Shown: piece by piece, positions 8,747-17,692 of the stretch
How positions within the stretch are numbered: position 1 is the stretch's first letter
How the letters are laid out: each line of letters opens with the position of its first letter
Assembly: GCF_003293595.1 (NCBI RefSeq)
Contig: NZ_CP022162.1
Location: 2,649,799 to 2,713,798 of the forward strand
DNA: 64,000 nt
Direction of reading: 5' to 3'
Source: Microbacterium sp. PM5
Lineage (GTDB): Bacteria; Actinomycetota; Actinomycetes; Actinomycetales; Microbacteriaceae
The notes under the pieces: generated by a model
Told to the model about the DNA's origin: nothing
The model's database searches: none
Seen by the model: only the letters and a program-made list of their open reading frames with translations
Translations under genes and position numbers: made by a program

Positions 8747-8772
8747 GCGTCCATTCTCCCGTCCGCGCGGGG

Positions 8773-9099
8773 CTACGCGCGACGCCGGGTCGCCGCGCGC
8801 TGCGCGTGACGCAGCAGTCCTACCAGCCCGGAGATCAGCGCGAGTGCGCCGAGCGCCATGAGCGTGGCGGCGACGAGCGTCGTTCCGGTCAGCTGGGGGA
8901 CGATCATCGACAGGTTCTCGAGCGCCCGAGGCGTCCAGGTCAGAGCGGCACCGACGGTGGCGAGGGCGGCGAAGACGAGCCCCCAGACGATCCCTGCCCA
9001 GCGGATGCGCGGGCGCGGCAGGGCCTCGGGCGCGTCGGGCGCGAGAGCGTCGGCAGCGGATGCCGGGAACACGTCAGAGTCTGGTGTGGAATCGCTCAT
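8773..9099 (-). CDS. Small two-helix membrane protein, unknown function
   Basis: A 108-residue protein with an acidic N-terminus (MSDSTPDSDVFPASAADA), two hydrophobic segments (about 32-52 and 70-95) and a basic C-terminal tail (RHAQRAATRRRA). AGGAGG lies six bases before the ATG. The ATG overlaps the TGA of the PspC-domain gene (ATGA), so the two are translationally coupled. The pairing suggests a role with the PspC protein at the membrane. I do not recognise the family. Confidence 0.72.
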   Translation of the reverse strand: MSDSTPDSDVFPASAADALAPDAPEALPRPRIRWAGIVWGLVFAALATVGAALTWTPRALENLSMIVPQLTGTTLVAATLMALGALALISGLVGLLRHAQRAATRRRA

Positions 9100-10748
9100 C
9101 GGGATCCTCCTGTCGTGGTTGCGGGTGATGGCTGCATGACGGAGATGAAGCCGCTGTCCTGCTCGATGACGATGCGGTGGTGAGTGCGGGCATCGGCGGC
9201 GCCGACGGTCGTGGCGAGGCGGATGCGCCCGTCAGCGAGACGGGTGCTCGTGACGGCGGGGTCGTCGGCGAGGCGCGCGGATGATCTGCCGTCGGCATCC
9301 GCGAGGCGGACCCGATCGACCGCGGCGTCCCGCGTGGTGATCTCGATCTCCATTCGGACGGATCCCTCGAGTGGCTCCGCCATGATCTGCGTGTTACCCG
9401 AGGTCTTCTCCACATAGACCGAACCGTCCACACCGTTGTCTGGAGCGACGATGACGAGGTCACCCCACGTCTGCACGAACGGGTCGGATGCCGAAGTGCC
9501 GGGCTGAGAACCATCGCCCACCGTCAGCCAGTAGCTCCCGATGTGCAGCGTCTGCGCGACGGGCACTGCCGTCGCCGCGCCCGCGCCGAGCAGCGTCACG
9601 ACGGTCGCGAACGCGAGGAAGCCGCTGCGGCGGCGCAGCACACCGGCGACCACCATCGACACGCCGAGCGCGACCGCCGCGACGAACAGTCCGCGTGCGG
9701 GGCCGAGAGCATCGCGCTGGGCGATGGCCGTGGCGGTGCCCGCGATCACGGCGATGCCGAGCGCGACCCCGACGAACGCGAGCGGCGTGCGCGGCGAACT
9801 CAGGCGCCGCAGTCTCCGGCGCTCGGCGGCTTCAGCGGCGAACGCGGTGGCGCGCTCCTGCCGCTCACGGCGAGCCTGCTCGCGGACGGCGCGATCGACA
9901 TCCTGCTGCTGCCGGCGCCAGGCGTCGTCCTGCATCTTCCACGCGGCGTGCTGCTCGCGCCACGCGGCGTACGCGTCGTCGTCGGGTGCAGGGCGTGTCG
10001 ACGCGGCCGTGCCGGCATCGGTCGAGGAGTCGGCGGCGGTGGCCGGGGAGGGGAGGGCAGGGGAGGATGCCGCGAAGCCGGCGGCATCCGTCCCCCGCGG
10101 GTCCGCGGGGACGACCGGACCCGAACCGGTCGCCGCGGCGGACGCATCCGGCGACGCATCCGCAGCGGAAGCCCTCTGCTGCGGGGGTGCCGGAGGCGCG
10201 GAGCGCGCGGAGTGACGCGCGGCGCGCACGATGATGAACAGGAGCGCGACGGCGAGAGTCAGACCGACGGTCACCAGCAGCGCAGACAGAGCAGACCATC
10301 CGCCGAGCCCGGGACTCAGCATCCATCCCGGGATCCTGCCGACGAAGACCACTCCCGGTCCGAGCGGGATGAGACCGAGGATCAGCAGACCGAGGATCCC
10401 GACCTGGGCCGGCTCGAACCGGCGACGCAGAGCGTCTCGCAGCACGATCCGGCCGTCGAGGTCGGGCAGCAGTGCCCAGGCGAGCGCGTAGAGGAAGATC
10501 ACCGGAAAGCCGAACAGGCCGACCACGACGAGGATGCCGCGGACGATCAGCGGATCGATCCGGAGGCGCGCGGCGATGCCCGCGGCCACCCCGCCGATCC
10601 AGCCGTCACCGCGGACCATGCCGAGTCCCGAGGTCCACGAGAAGAAGCGGTCGCCGGTGTTGCGGCTGTCGGCGGCGGTGCGGCTTCCGGCGGGAGGGGG
10701 CGGCGTCGACGATGTGGTCTGCGGCGGGTCCACGGGTGGAGTGGTCAT
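9096..10748 (-). CDS. PspC domain-containing membrane protein with adhesin-like C-terminus
   Basis: A 550-residue protein. The PspC domain is near residues 35-105 ('RVDPLIVRGI'-like 'RIDPLIVRGILVVVGLFG', then 'YALAWALLPD'). More membrane helices follow (about 125-190), then a long charged/alanine-rich, partly coiled segment (about 210-330) with many Arg/Gln/Trp. Two or three further helices come next, and the C-terminal ~140 residues are beta-rich, resembling the DUF4097-type domain of LiaF-like proteins ('DNGVDGSVYVEKTSGNTQI'). I start it at the ATG at 10748, since the PspC domain follows directly; upstream codons look non-coding. It diverges from a PspC-fused histidine kinase, the arrangement seen in envelope-stress (Lia/Psp-like) loci. 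Confidence 0.8.
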   Translation of the reverse strand: MTTPPVDPPQTTSSTPPPPAGSRTAADSRNTGDRFFSWTSGLGMVRGDGWIGGVAAGIAARLRIDPLIVRGILVVVGLFGFPVIFLYALAWALLPDLDGRIVLRDALRRRFEPAQVGILGLLILGLIPLGPGVVFVGRIPGWMLSPGLGGWSALSALLVTVGLTLAVALLFIIVRAARHSARSAPPAPPQQRASAADASPDASAAATGSGPVVPADPRGTDAAGFAASSPALPSPATAADSSTDAGTAASTRPAPDDDAYAAWREQHAAWKMQDDAWRRQQQDVDRAVREQARRERQERATAFAAEAAERRRLRRLSSPRTPLAFVGVALGIAVIAGTATAIAQRDALGPARGLFVAAVALGVSMVVAGVLRRRSGFLAFATVVTLLGAGAATAVPVAQTLHIGSYWLTVGDGSQPGTSASDPFVQTWGDLVIVAPDNGVDGSVYVEKTSGNTQIMAEPLEGSVRMEIEITTRDAAVDRVRLADADGRSSARLADDPAVTSTRLADGRIRLATTVGAADARTHHRIVIEQDSGFISVMQPSPATTTGGSR

Positions 10749-10863
10749 GCAACGATCTTCGCGGCGCGGCACGCGCGCCGACCATCGGGGGAATCCCTGA
10801 GACGGCCCTGATCTCGGCGGCCGCAGCGGTGACGGCCGAGGTCGCGGATGGTTGGATGGCCGT

Positions 10864-12075
10864 ATGACGCCCGCCGCCGCCTCGGACGCCGCGCGCGCCG
10901 CGCCCGCGCCGCGCCCGGTGCCGCCGGCCCGGCCCCCGCTCGTGCGCCCTCGCGAGGGCGTCGTCGCCGGCGTCGCCGAAGGACTCGCCCAGCACCTCGG
11001 TGCCCCCGTGAGCGCCGTGCGCGCGCTGTTCGTCGTCCTGGCGCTGTGCGCAGGCGCCGGCATCCTGTTCTACGCCTGGTGCTGGGCCTTCGCTCCCCGC
11101 GCCGCGGGAGACGCGCCGACCACGAGTTCGGCGCCGGTCGCCTGGATTCTCACGTGCGGCGCCGCGATCGTGCTGCTGCCGCTGACCGCGCTCGCCGTCG
11201 TCGGCGCGAGGGCGAGCTCAGACCTCGCCCTCGTCGTCGGCGCGGCATCGGCGACAGCCGCAGCCGCCGGCGCATGGGCGACCCTGGTCGACCGCCGCGA
11301 CCCCCTCCGCGGACCGGGGCACGCGGCGATCGTCCGCACCGCGGTCGTGATCATCCTGCTCGCCGTGTTCGCACTGACCATCCTCGCCCTCCGCGAGGGT
11401 GCGGCGGCGGACGCCCTGCTGATCGTGGTGCCCCTGGCCGCACTCGCCGCGATGCTGTCGTCCACCTTCGTCGGAAAGTGGCGCGAACTCACGGGTGAAC
11501 GCGATCGACGCATCCGCGAGGAGCAGCGCGCTGAGATGGCCGCGCACCTGCACGACTCCGTTCTGCAGACCCTCGCCCTCATCCAGAACCGGGGCGGCGC
11601 TTCGAGCGACGTGGCGCGGCTCGCCCGCGCACAGGAGCGGGAGCTGCGCGCGTGGCTCTACGACGGCGACCAGCCGGCCGACAGCGACCTGGCAACCGAC
11701 CTCCGTGATTACGCCGCGGCGCTCGAGCTCGACTACCCGGTGCGAATCGACGTCGTCGTCGCCGGGGTCTCGAGCGAGCGGGCCAGCGGCGAGATCGCGG
11801 CCGCCGCTCGAGAGGCCATGCTGAATGCGGCACGTCACGCCGGCGGCGACGTCTCGGTGTACATCGAAGGACGCTCCGACGGCGTCGACGTCTTCGTCCG
11901 CGACCGAGGGCCGGGGTTCGCCCTCGACGACGTCGCCGCCGACCGGCTCGGTGTGCGGCAGTCCATCATCGGGAGGATGCGGCGTCTCGGGGGCACCGCG
12001 ACGGTCACCTCGGGACCGGAGGGCACCGACGTGCACCTGCGGTCGGCCGGCGCCGAGGGGAACGGCCGTGGCTGA
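10864..12075 (+). CDS. Sensor histidine kinase with N-terminal PspC domain
   Basis: A 403-residue membrane sensor. The start is the ATG at 10864 (a TTG at 10852 is possible). A PspC domain occupies about residues 25-85 ('REGVVAGVAEGLAQHLGAPVS', then 'YAWCWAFAP'), followed by about four more helices to residue 200. The HisKA_3 phosphoacceptor is His230 in 'AAHLHDSVLQTL', and the C-terminal HATPase has 'EAMLNAARHA' (N box) and 'VRDRGPGF' (G1). This is the NarL-type kinase family. The stop overlaps the GTG of the response regulator by 8 bp, so the pair is co-translated. It probably senses membrane or cell-wall stress, possibly through the divergently encoded PspC protein. Confidence 0.88.
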   Translation: MTPAAASDAARAAPAPRPVPPARPPLVRPREGVVAGVAEGLAQHLGAPVSAVRALFVVLALCAGAGILFYAWCWAFAPRAAGDAPTTSSAPVAWILTCGAAIVLLPLTALAVVGARASSDLALVVGAASATAAAAGAWATLVDRRDPLRGPGHAAIVRTAVVIILLAVFALTILALREGAAADALLIVVPLAALAAMLSSTFVGKWRELTGERDRRIREEQRAEMAAHLHDSVLQTLALIQNRGGASSDVARLARAQERELRAWLYDGDQPADSDLATDLRDYAAALELDYPVRIDVVVAGVSSERASGEIAAAAREAMLNAARHAGGDVSVYIEGRSDGVDVFVRDRGPGFALDDVAADRLGVRQSIIGRMRRLGGTATVTSGPEGTDVHLRSAGAEGNGRG

Positions 12076-12727
12076 CGGCATCCGCGTGGTCATCGTCGAT
12101 GACCACTCCATCTTCCGCTCGGGTCTGCGCAGCGACCTCGACGACACCGTCGAGGTCGTGGGAGAGGCCGCCGACGTGCCGACCGCGATCGGCGTCATCG
12201 CCCAGACGCGGCCGGACGTGGTTCTGCTCGACGTGCATCTGCCCGGCGGGCACGGCGACGAGGCCACAGGCGGCGAAGAGGTGATCCGCGCTTGCGCCGG
12301 AGTGCCGACCCGGTTCCTCGCGCTGAGTGTGTCGGACGCGGCGGAGGACGTCGTGCGAGTGATCCGCGCGGGCGCCCGCGGCTACATCACGAAGGGGTCG
12401 TCGGGCGCCGAAGTGAGCCGCGCCGCTCACGCCGTCGCCGGGGGCGATGCCGTGTTCTCGCCTCGTCTGGCGGGGTTCGTGCTCGACGCGTTCGGCGCCG
12501 TCGCGGGCGAGACCGCCGCCGTTGACGACGAGCTCGATCGCCTCTCGGCCCGCGAACAGGAGGTGATGCGCCTCATCGCCCGCGGCTACGCGTACAAGGA
12601 GGTCGCGAGCGCGCTGTTCATCTCGATCAAGACGGTCGAGACGCACGTCTCGGCGGTGCTGCGAAAGCTCCAGCTCTCGTCGCGCCACGAGCTGACGGCC
12701 TGGGCTTCGCAGCGGCGCCTGCTCTGA
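12068..12727 (+). CDS. LuxR-family (NarL-type) response regulator
   Basis: A 219-residue regulator: receiver domain (residues 1-125) with phospho-acceptor Asp55 in 'VVLLDVHLPGG', acidic pair Asp11-Asp12, and Lys in 'YITKGSS'. The C-terminal HTH (about 155-215) reads 'LSAREQEVMRLIARG' then 'SIKTVETHVSAVLRKL'. The start is a GTG inside the end of the kinase gene. An in-frame reading continues upstream, but it is only the kinase in another frame. The loop 'HLPGGHGDEATGGEEV' is longer than usual between beta-3 and alpha-3, a variant common in PspC-linked actinobacterial regulators. Likely targets include the divergent PspC operon. Confidence 0.9.
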   Translation: MADGIRVVIVDDHSIFRSGLRSDLDDTVEVVGEAADVPTAIGVIAQTRPDVVLLDVHLPGGHGDEATGGEEVIRACAGVPTRFLALSVSDAAEDVVRVIRAGARGYITKGSSGAEVSRAAHAVAGGDAVFSPRLAGFVLDAFGAVAGETAAVDDELDRLSAREQEVMRLIARGYAYKEVASALFISIKTVETHVSAVLRKLQLSSRHELTAWASQRRLL

Positions 12728-12771
12728 GACGGTCGCCGCGGCATCCCGCATGCGGTGTCAGAGCCGCGACC

Positions 12772-12777
12772 TAGACT
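12772..12777 (+). promoter_or_regulatory. -10 box for the UvrD/PcrA gene (near-leaderless)
   Basis: TAGACT ends 9 nt before the ATG at 12787; a leader of at most about 3 nt is implied. Confidence 0.5.
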
Positions 12778-12786
12778 TGACGGGTT

Positions 12787-15210
12787 ATGAGCGACCCGAT
12801 CAAGCCCGTCATCGTCGGCATGCCCACGGATGCCGCGCGCGGCGCGGGAGGCCGGCTCGACGAAGATCTGCTGGCCGGTCTCAACCCGCAGCAGCGCGAG
12901 GCCGTCACCTATCGCGGGCAGGCCCTGCTCATCGTCGCCGGTGCGGGTTCGGGAAAGACGAGCGTGCTCACGCGCCGCATCGCATCGCTGCTGCGCGCAC
13001 GCGAGGCGTGGCCGAGTCAGATCCTCGCGATCACCTTCACCAACAAGGCCGCCGGCGAGATGCGCGAACGCGTGCAGCAGCTCATCGGCGACACCGCGCA
13101 GGGCATGTGGATCTCGACCTTCCACTCGGCGTGCGTGCGCATCCTGCGCCGTGAGGCCGACCAGTTCGGCTTCACCAAGAGCTTCACGATCTACGATTCC
13201 GGCGACTCGCGCGCCCTCATCAAGCGACTCGTCAAGCAGTACGAGGCCGACGCGTTCGGGTTGACCCCGGCATCCGTCCAGGGGCGCATCTCGAAGCTGA
13301 AGAACGAGCTCGCGGATGCCGAGTCGTTCGCGCGCACGGCCAACATGAGCGATCCCGCCGAGCGCCTGTTCGCCGAGATCTTCGCCGACTACCAGCGTTC
13401 GCTGCAGCGCGCGAACGCGTTCGACTTCGACGACCTCATCGCGCAGACCGTCTACCTGTTCCGTGCGTTCCCGCACGTCGCCGACACCTACCGCCGACGC
13501 TTCCGCCACATCCTCGTCGACGAGTACCAGGACACCAACCACGCCCAGTACGCGCTGATCCACGAACTCACGCGGCCCATCGAAGACGTCGGTGCCCTGC
13601 TCGACGAGACCGACGGCGCGTCGCTGACCGTCGTCGGCGATTCCGACCAGTCGATCTACGCCTTCCGCGGCGCGGACATCCGCAACATCACCGAGTTCGA
13701 GCGCGACTACCCCGGCGCCAAGGTCGTGCTGCTCGAGCAGAACTACCGCTCGACGCAGAACATCCTGACCGCGGCCAACGCCGTCATCAGCAATAACTTC
13801 GACCGCAAGGACAAGAAGCTCTGGACCGACGTCGGCGCCGGAGACAAGATCGTCGGCTTCACCGGGTATTCGCAGCACGACGAGGCCCAGTTCGTCGCCG
13901 ACGAGGTCGAGGCGCTCCACCGCGCCGGTCTGCCGTACGGCGAGATGGCCGTGTTCTACCGCACCAACTCGCAGTCCCGCGCGCTGGAGGAGATCTTCAT
14001 CCGCGCCGCCGTGCCGTACAAGATCATGGGCGGCACGAAGTTCTACGAGCGCGCCGAGATCAAAGACGCGATGGCCTACCTCATCGCCGTCGCGAACCCC
14101 GCCGACGAGCTGAGCGTGCGCCGCATCCTGAACAAGCCCCGCCGCGGCATCGGCGACGTCACGGAGACCTCGATCGCCCGTTACGCCGCCGACCAGGACA
14201 TCACCTTCCGCGATGCGCTCGCCAACGCGTCGGCGCTGGGAGTCGGCCCCAAGATCCAGGCCGCGATCGCCCAGCTCGACGCCGTGCTCGTCGAGGCGAC
14301 GGCCATCATGCTGCCCCCCTCGGGCGAGGCACCGCCGTCGACCTCGGTCGCCGAAGGCCTCACCCTGCTCCTCAACAAGAGCGGCTATCTCGACGCCCTG
14401 CGCATGTCGAAAGACCCGCAGGACGAGGCGCGCGTCGAGAACCTCGACGAGCTCGTGGCCGTCACCCGCGAGTTCGCCCGCAACAACCCCGACGGCACCA
14501 TCCTCGACTTCCTCACGGAGGTGGCCCTCGTCTCGGATGCCGATGACCTCGCCGACGCCTCGGGCTCGGTATCGCTCATGACCATGCACACGGCGAAGGG
14601 TCTCGAATACGACGCCGTGTTCGTCACCGGTGTCGAAGAAGATCTCATTCCGCACCGGATCTCCGCGGGAGAGCCGGGCGGTCCGCAGGAGGAACGCCGC
14701 CTGTTCTACGTCGCGCTCACGCGCGCCCGCAAGCGCCTGCACCTCTCGCTCGCCATGACCCGCGCCCAGTTCGGTGAGGTCTCGGTCGCGATGCCCTCAC
14801 GCTTCCTGCAGGAGATCCCCCACGAGCTCATCGACTGGCGCCAGTCGCCGGGAGACATCAACGCGCGTGGTCAGGGAGGATCGCGAGCGCTCAACGGACG
14901 GAGGCCTGGCGGCTTCGGCGGTGCGGGCGCATCGGGCGGCTCGCGTTACGGCGACGATCTCGTTCCCCTGCCGCGGCGGGAGAAGCCCGCGGGCGACCTC
15001 GCGAAGTTCGCCAACCGCATTCCCGCGAAGGTGCGCGACAACGGCGACATGGAGCTGGTTCCCGGCGATCGCATCCGCCACGAGGACTTCGGAGAAGGCC
15101 GCGTCGATCAGGTGACGGGCGAAGGCGCCAAGCGCGTGGCCCACGTGCGCTTCGACCGCGCCGGGCAGAAGAAGCTGCTCATCAAGATCGCCCCGATCGA
15201 GAAGCTGTAG
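12787..15210 (+). CDS. pcrA: ATP-dependent DNA helicase UvrD/PcrA
   Basis: An 807-residue superfamily 1A 3'-5' helicase used in nucleotide-excision repair and in clearing RecA filaments and replication blocks. All helicase motifs are visible: Q motif 'GLNPQQREAV', Walker A 'AGAGSGKT' with Lys57, 'VDEYQDTN' (II), 'VGDSDQSIYAFRGA' (III), 'LEQNYRST' (IV), 'TMHTAKGLEYDAVF' (V) and 'VALTRARKRLHL' (VI). The last ~70 residues form the basic C-terminal RNA-polymerase/DNA-binding Tudor-like region ('PGDRIRHEDFGEGRVDQVTG'). Length is normal. The -10 box TAGACT lies nine bases upstream with no SD. Confidence 0.96.
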   Translation: MSDPIKPVIVGMPTDAARGAGGRLDEDLLAGLNPQQREAVTYRGQALLIVAGAGSGKTSVLTRRIASLLRAREAWPSQILAITFTNKAAGEMRERVQQLIGDTAQGMWISTFHSACVRILRREADQFGFTKSFTIYDSGDSRALIKRLVKQYEADAFGLTPASVQGRISKLKNELADAESFARTANMSDPAERLFAEIFADYQRSLQRANAFDFDDLIAQTVYLFRAFPHVADTYRRRFRHILVDEYQDTNHAQYALIHELTRPIEDVGALLDETDGASLTVVGDSDQSIYAFRGADIRNITEFERDYPGAKVVLLEQNYRSTQNILTAANAVISNNFDRKDKKLWTDVGAGDKIVGFTGYSQHDEAQFVADEVEALHRAGLPYGEMAVFYRTNSQSRALEEIFIRAAVPYKIMGGTKFYERAEIKDAMAYLIAVANPADELSVRRILNKPRRGIGDVTETSIARYAADQDITFRDALANASALGVGPKIQAAIAQLDAVLVEATAIMLPPSGEAPPSTSVAEGLTLLLNKSGYLDALRMSKDPQDEARVENLDELVAVTREFARNNPDGTILDFLTEVALVSDADDLADASGSVSLMTMHTAKGLEYDAVFVTGVEEDLIPHRISAGEPGGPQEERRLFYVALTRARKRLHLSLAMTRAQFGEVSVAMPSRFLQEIPHELIDWRQSPGDINARGQGGSRALNGRRPGGFGGAGASGGSRYGDDLVPLPRREKPAGDLAKFANRIPAKVRDNGDMELVPGDRIRHEDFGEGRVDQVTGEGAKRVAHVRFDRAGQKKLLIKIAPIEKL

Positions 15211-15325
15211 TCCGGCGGTTCGCGCTGTCGAATCCGGCACGCGCGATGCGTGTTTCGGTAGCGCGAGACGGAAGGGAGCGCGCGAGGCGGATGCCGCCCC
15301 GCCGCGGGCCGGTGGCGGTCCCAGC

Positions 15326-15331
15326 TAGGCT
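15326..15331 (+). promoter_or_regulatory. -10 box for sseB-like gene (leaderless)
   Basis: TAGGCT ends 7 nt before the ATG at 15339; no SD is present. Confidence 0.55.
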
Positions 15332-15338
15332 CGGACCC

Positions 15339-16352
15339 ATGGCACTCTTCTCGCGTCGCGACCGTTCCGACAAGGGCGATGCCGCCCCGGCATCCGAGGT
15401 CGAGTCCGTCGACACCGTCGCGGAGACGGACGAATCCGCCGAAGCGGCATCCGTTGCGGCCGAGGGGGTGCCGCAGGTCGGCATCTCGGTCTCCACCTTC
15501 GGCGCCGACCCGACGGCTCCGGCGCCCGCAGCGCCGACGCGCCCCGCGGCGACCGCACCGGCTCCGCGCGAGATCGTGCCCGGTCTGGTCGACAACGCGC
15601 TGCTGCAAGGCGCCTTGGCGGGCCTGTCGGCGGAGCCGCAGAACACAGAGATCATGAACGTGATGCGCCAGGCGCTGCAGGGGCAGCTGTTCCTGCGGGC
15701 GCAGGGCGACGTTCAGGCGCTGATCGCTGCGGGCCAGCAGATCAACCTCGCGATCGCCTCCGTGGAGGGAAAGCGCTTCCTCCTCGCCTTCAGCGGCGGC
15801 GCCGCGCTGCAGGCCAGCGTCGACTCCGAACGCGGGGCGGCCACCTCGGTCATCGGGCAGCCCGCCATCGAGGTGCTGCGCAACGCGGTGGCCGGGGGAT
15901 ACGACGGCATCTACCTCGACCACGCCACCGCCGGCGCCCGCGTCATCCTGCCGAAGGAGCTCATCGCCCGCGCCGTCGAGGAGAGCGAGCCCACGTTCGA
16001 GATCAAGACGCTGCTGTCGGCGCCGCGCGATGAGAGCACGGCCGCACGCGTCGCCGACGCCCTCTCGCGCCTTCCCGTCTGGGTGGCCGGCAACAGCGAC
16101 GCCGAGGGGCGCATGGGCCTCGCCGAGGCGCGCACCCCCGACGGTCAGCGCCGCATGGAGGTGTTCTCCCACCCGCTGGAGGTCGTGGCTCTCGGCCGTG
16201 GCGACAGCCCCCTGCCGGTGCAGCCCGAGCAGCTCGGCCGCGCCCTGGCATCCGAGCCCGGCCTCACCGGCATCGTCGTCGACCCGGGCGGCCCCTGGAT
16301 CGAGCTCGACCGAGACGCGCTGGCCGGTGTCATGGCGCTCGCCGCCGACTGA
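15339..16352 (+). CDS. SseB family protein
   Basis: A 337-residue soluble protein. Its first ~75 residues are an acidic/Ala/Pro-rich, probably disordered extension. The SseB N-terminal domain follows ('NALLQGALAGL... EIMNVMRQALQGQLFL', then 'QINLAIASVEGKRFLLAFSGGAAL'), and an SseB C-terminal-like region fills the rest. I start it at the ATG at 15339 because TAGGCT is 7 nt upstream and the peptide MALFSRRD begins a natural soluble N-terminus; the in-frame ATG at 15246 lies in apparent non-coding sequence. In enterobacteria SseB enhances serine sensitivity, but the role in actinobacteria is unknown. Confidence 0.82.
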   Translation: MALFSRRDRSDKGDAAPASEVESVDTVAETDESAEAASVAAEGVPQVGISVSTFGADPTAPAPAAPTRPAATAPAPREIVPGLVDNALLQGALAGLSAEPQNTEIMNVMRQALQGQLFLRAQGDVQALIAAGQQINLAIASVEGKRFLLAFSGGAALQASVDSERGAATSVIGQPAIEVLRNAVAGGYDGIYLDHATAGARVILPKELIARAVEESEPTFEIKTLLSAPRDESTAARVADALSRLPVWVAGNSDAEGRMGLAEARTPDGQRRMEVFSHPLEVVALGRGDSPLPVQPEQLGRALASEPGLTGIVVDPGGPWIELDRDALAGVMALAAD

Positions 16353-16419
16353 CCCGCCCGCGCGCTGGCACGGACCGCGGACCCGGACACATCGTTCGCG
16401 CAGAATCGGACGCAGTCAC

Positions 16420-16480
16420 CGGATGCGGATGCCGCGCGGCATCCGGATCCGCATCCGTTGCCGATCTCCGCATCCGTTGC
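16420..16480. repeat. REP-like palindromic element (solo copy)
   Basis: Intergenic. Inverted GGATGCCGC/GCGGCATCC is flanked by further GGATGC/GCATCC words and the tail TTGCCGATCTCCGCATCCG. The same tail, with two changes, is found beside the palindromes at 47.2 and 48.3 kb. It lies between sseB and ligD and may double as the sseB terminator. Confidence 0.6.
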
Positions 16481-16566
16481 CGCGGCGGGTCGCCGACCGC
16501 CGCGACCGCCGACCGCCGCACCCGTCGCGCCGCGCCGACCCTCTGTCGCGCCCGGCGACAGGGCCG

Positions 16567-16572
16567 TAGGGT
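16567..16572 (+). promoter_or_regulatory. -10 box for ligD polymerase gene (leaderless)
   Basis: TAGGGT ends 6 nt before the ATG at 16579; no SD. Confidence 0.55.
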
Positions 16573-16578
16573 CGTGAC

Positions 16579-17589
16579 ATGGCCTCGGAGCGCATCACCC
16601 TCGACGTCGACGGGCGGGACGTCTCGCTCTCAAGCCCGCACCGCGTGATCTGGCCGGAGCTCGGCATCACGAAGCAGGAGCTCGCCGAGTACGTGATCGC
16701 CGTGGCCGAGCCGTTCCTGCGGGCCAACGGCCACCGCCCCGTCTCGCTGGAGCGCTTCCCCGACACCGTCGACGGCGAGCGCTTCTTCTCCAAGAACCCG
16801 CCACGCGGTGCCCCCGACTACGTCCACGAGGTGATGTGCACCTACAACAGCGGGCGCCGTCACCCTCAGGTGGTGCTCGACGAGGCCGCGGCCATCGTCT
16901 GGGCAGTGCAGATGAACGCCGTCGTGTTCCACCCGTGGGCGTCGCTCGCCGCCGACACCGACAATCCCGTCGAACTGCGCATCGATCTCGACCCGCAGCC
17001 GGGCACCGATTTCGCGGATGCCGCCGCCGTCGCTCCGGTGCTGCGCGACGTGTTGCGCGAGGCCGGGCTCGAACCGTGGCTGAAGACCAGCGGCAATCGC
17101 GGCATCCATGTGTTCTGCCCCATCGAGCCGACGCACGAGTTCCTCGACGTTCGCCATGCCGTGATCGCGGCGGGGCGAGAGCTCGCACGACGGCTGCCGG
17201 ATGCCGTGACGGTCGACTGGTGGAAGGAGGAGCGCGGGCGGCGCATCTTCGTCGACTTCAACCAGGCCAACCGCGATCGCACGATGGCCGGTGCCTACAG
17301 CCCGCGCGCTCTGCCGTCGGCGACGGTCGCGACGCCGATCACCTGGGCGGAGCTGGCCGACGGCGTGGATCCGGCCGCGTTCACCGTGCGGACCGTGCCG
17401 CAGCGGCTCGCGGCGGTCGGGGATCCCTGGGAGGGACTGCAGGAGAACCCCGGACGCATCGATGTGCTGCTCGAGTGGTGGCAGCGCGACCTCGAAGCGG
17501 GTCTGGGCGAGCTGCCGTTTCCCCCCGAGTTTCCCAAGATGCCGGGCGAGCCGCCGCGCGTCCAGCCCAGTCGCGCAAAGAAGGACTGA
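16579..17589 (+). CDS. ligD: LigD-type primase-polymerase (non-homologous end joining)
   Basis: A 336-residue stand-alone polymerase domain of the archaeo-eukaryotic primase family, as in the POL domain of bacterial LigD. Landmarks are 'SPHRVIWPELGITKQEL', 'FFSKNPPRGAP', the metal-binding 'RIDLDPQPGTDF' (catalytic D-x-D), 'LKTSGNRGIHVF' and the distal 'VFVDFNQANRDRTMAGAYSPRA'. These residues are intact. It adds ribonucleotides or deoxynucleotides during repair of double-strand breaks. The matching ATP-dependent ligase is about 9 kb away on the other strand, so LigD is split in two genes here. No Ku gene is in the window. Confidence 0.92.
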   Translation: MASERITLDVDGRDVSLSSPHRVIWPELGITKQELAEYVIAVAEPFLRANGHRPVSLERFPDTVDGERFFSKNPPRGAPDYVHEVMCTYNSGRRHPQVVLDEAAAIVWAVQMNAVVFHPWASLAADTDNPVELRIDLDPQPGTDFADAAAVAPVLRDVLREAGLEPWLKTSGNRGIHVFCPIEPTHEFLDVRHAVIAAGRELARRLPDAVTVDWWKEERGRRIFVDFNQANRDRTMAGAYSPRALPSATVATPITWAELADGVDPAAFTVRTVPQRLAAVGDPWEGLQENPGRIDVLLEWWQRDLEAGLGELPFPPEFPKMPGEPPRVQPSRAKKD

Positions 17590-17692
17590 TCTGGTTCACC
17601 GACCGGTCGCTCGGCGGCATCCCCTCTGTCACCGGCGACGGCTAGCGTCACCCGTGATCGCCGCTCGGGTGGCGGGACAGGAGAGCGCCGGC

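Noticed and set aside
12586..14742. A 718-codon minus-strand open frame over the helicase gene
   Set aside because: It is the antisense shadow of an unmistakable UvrD/PcrA gene and has no SD, promoter or recognisable motif.
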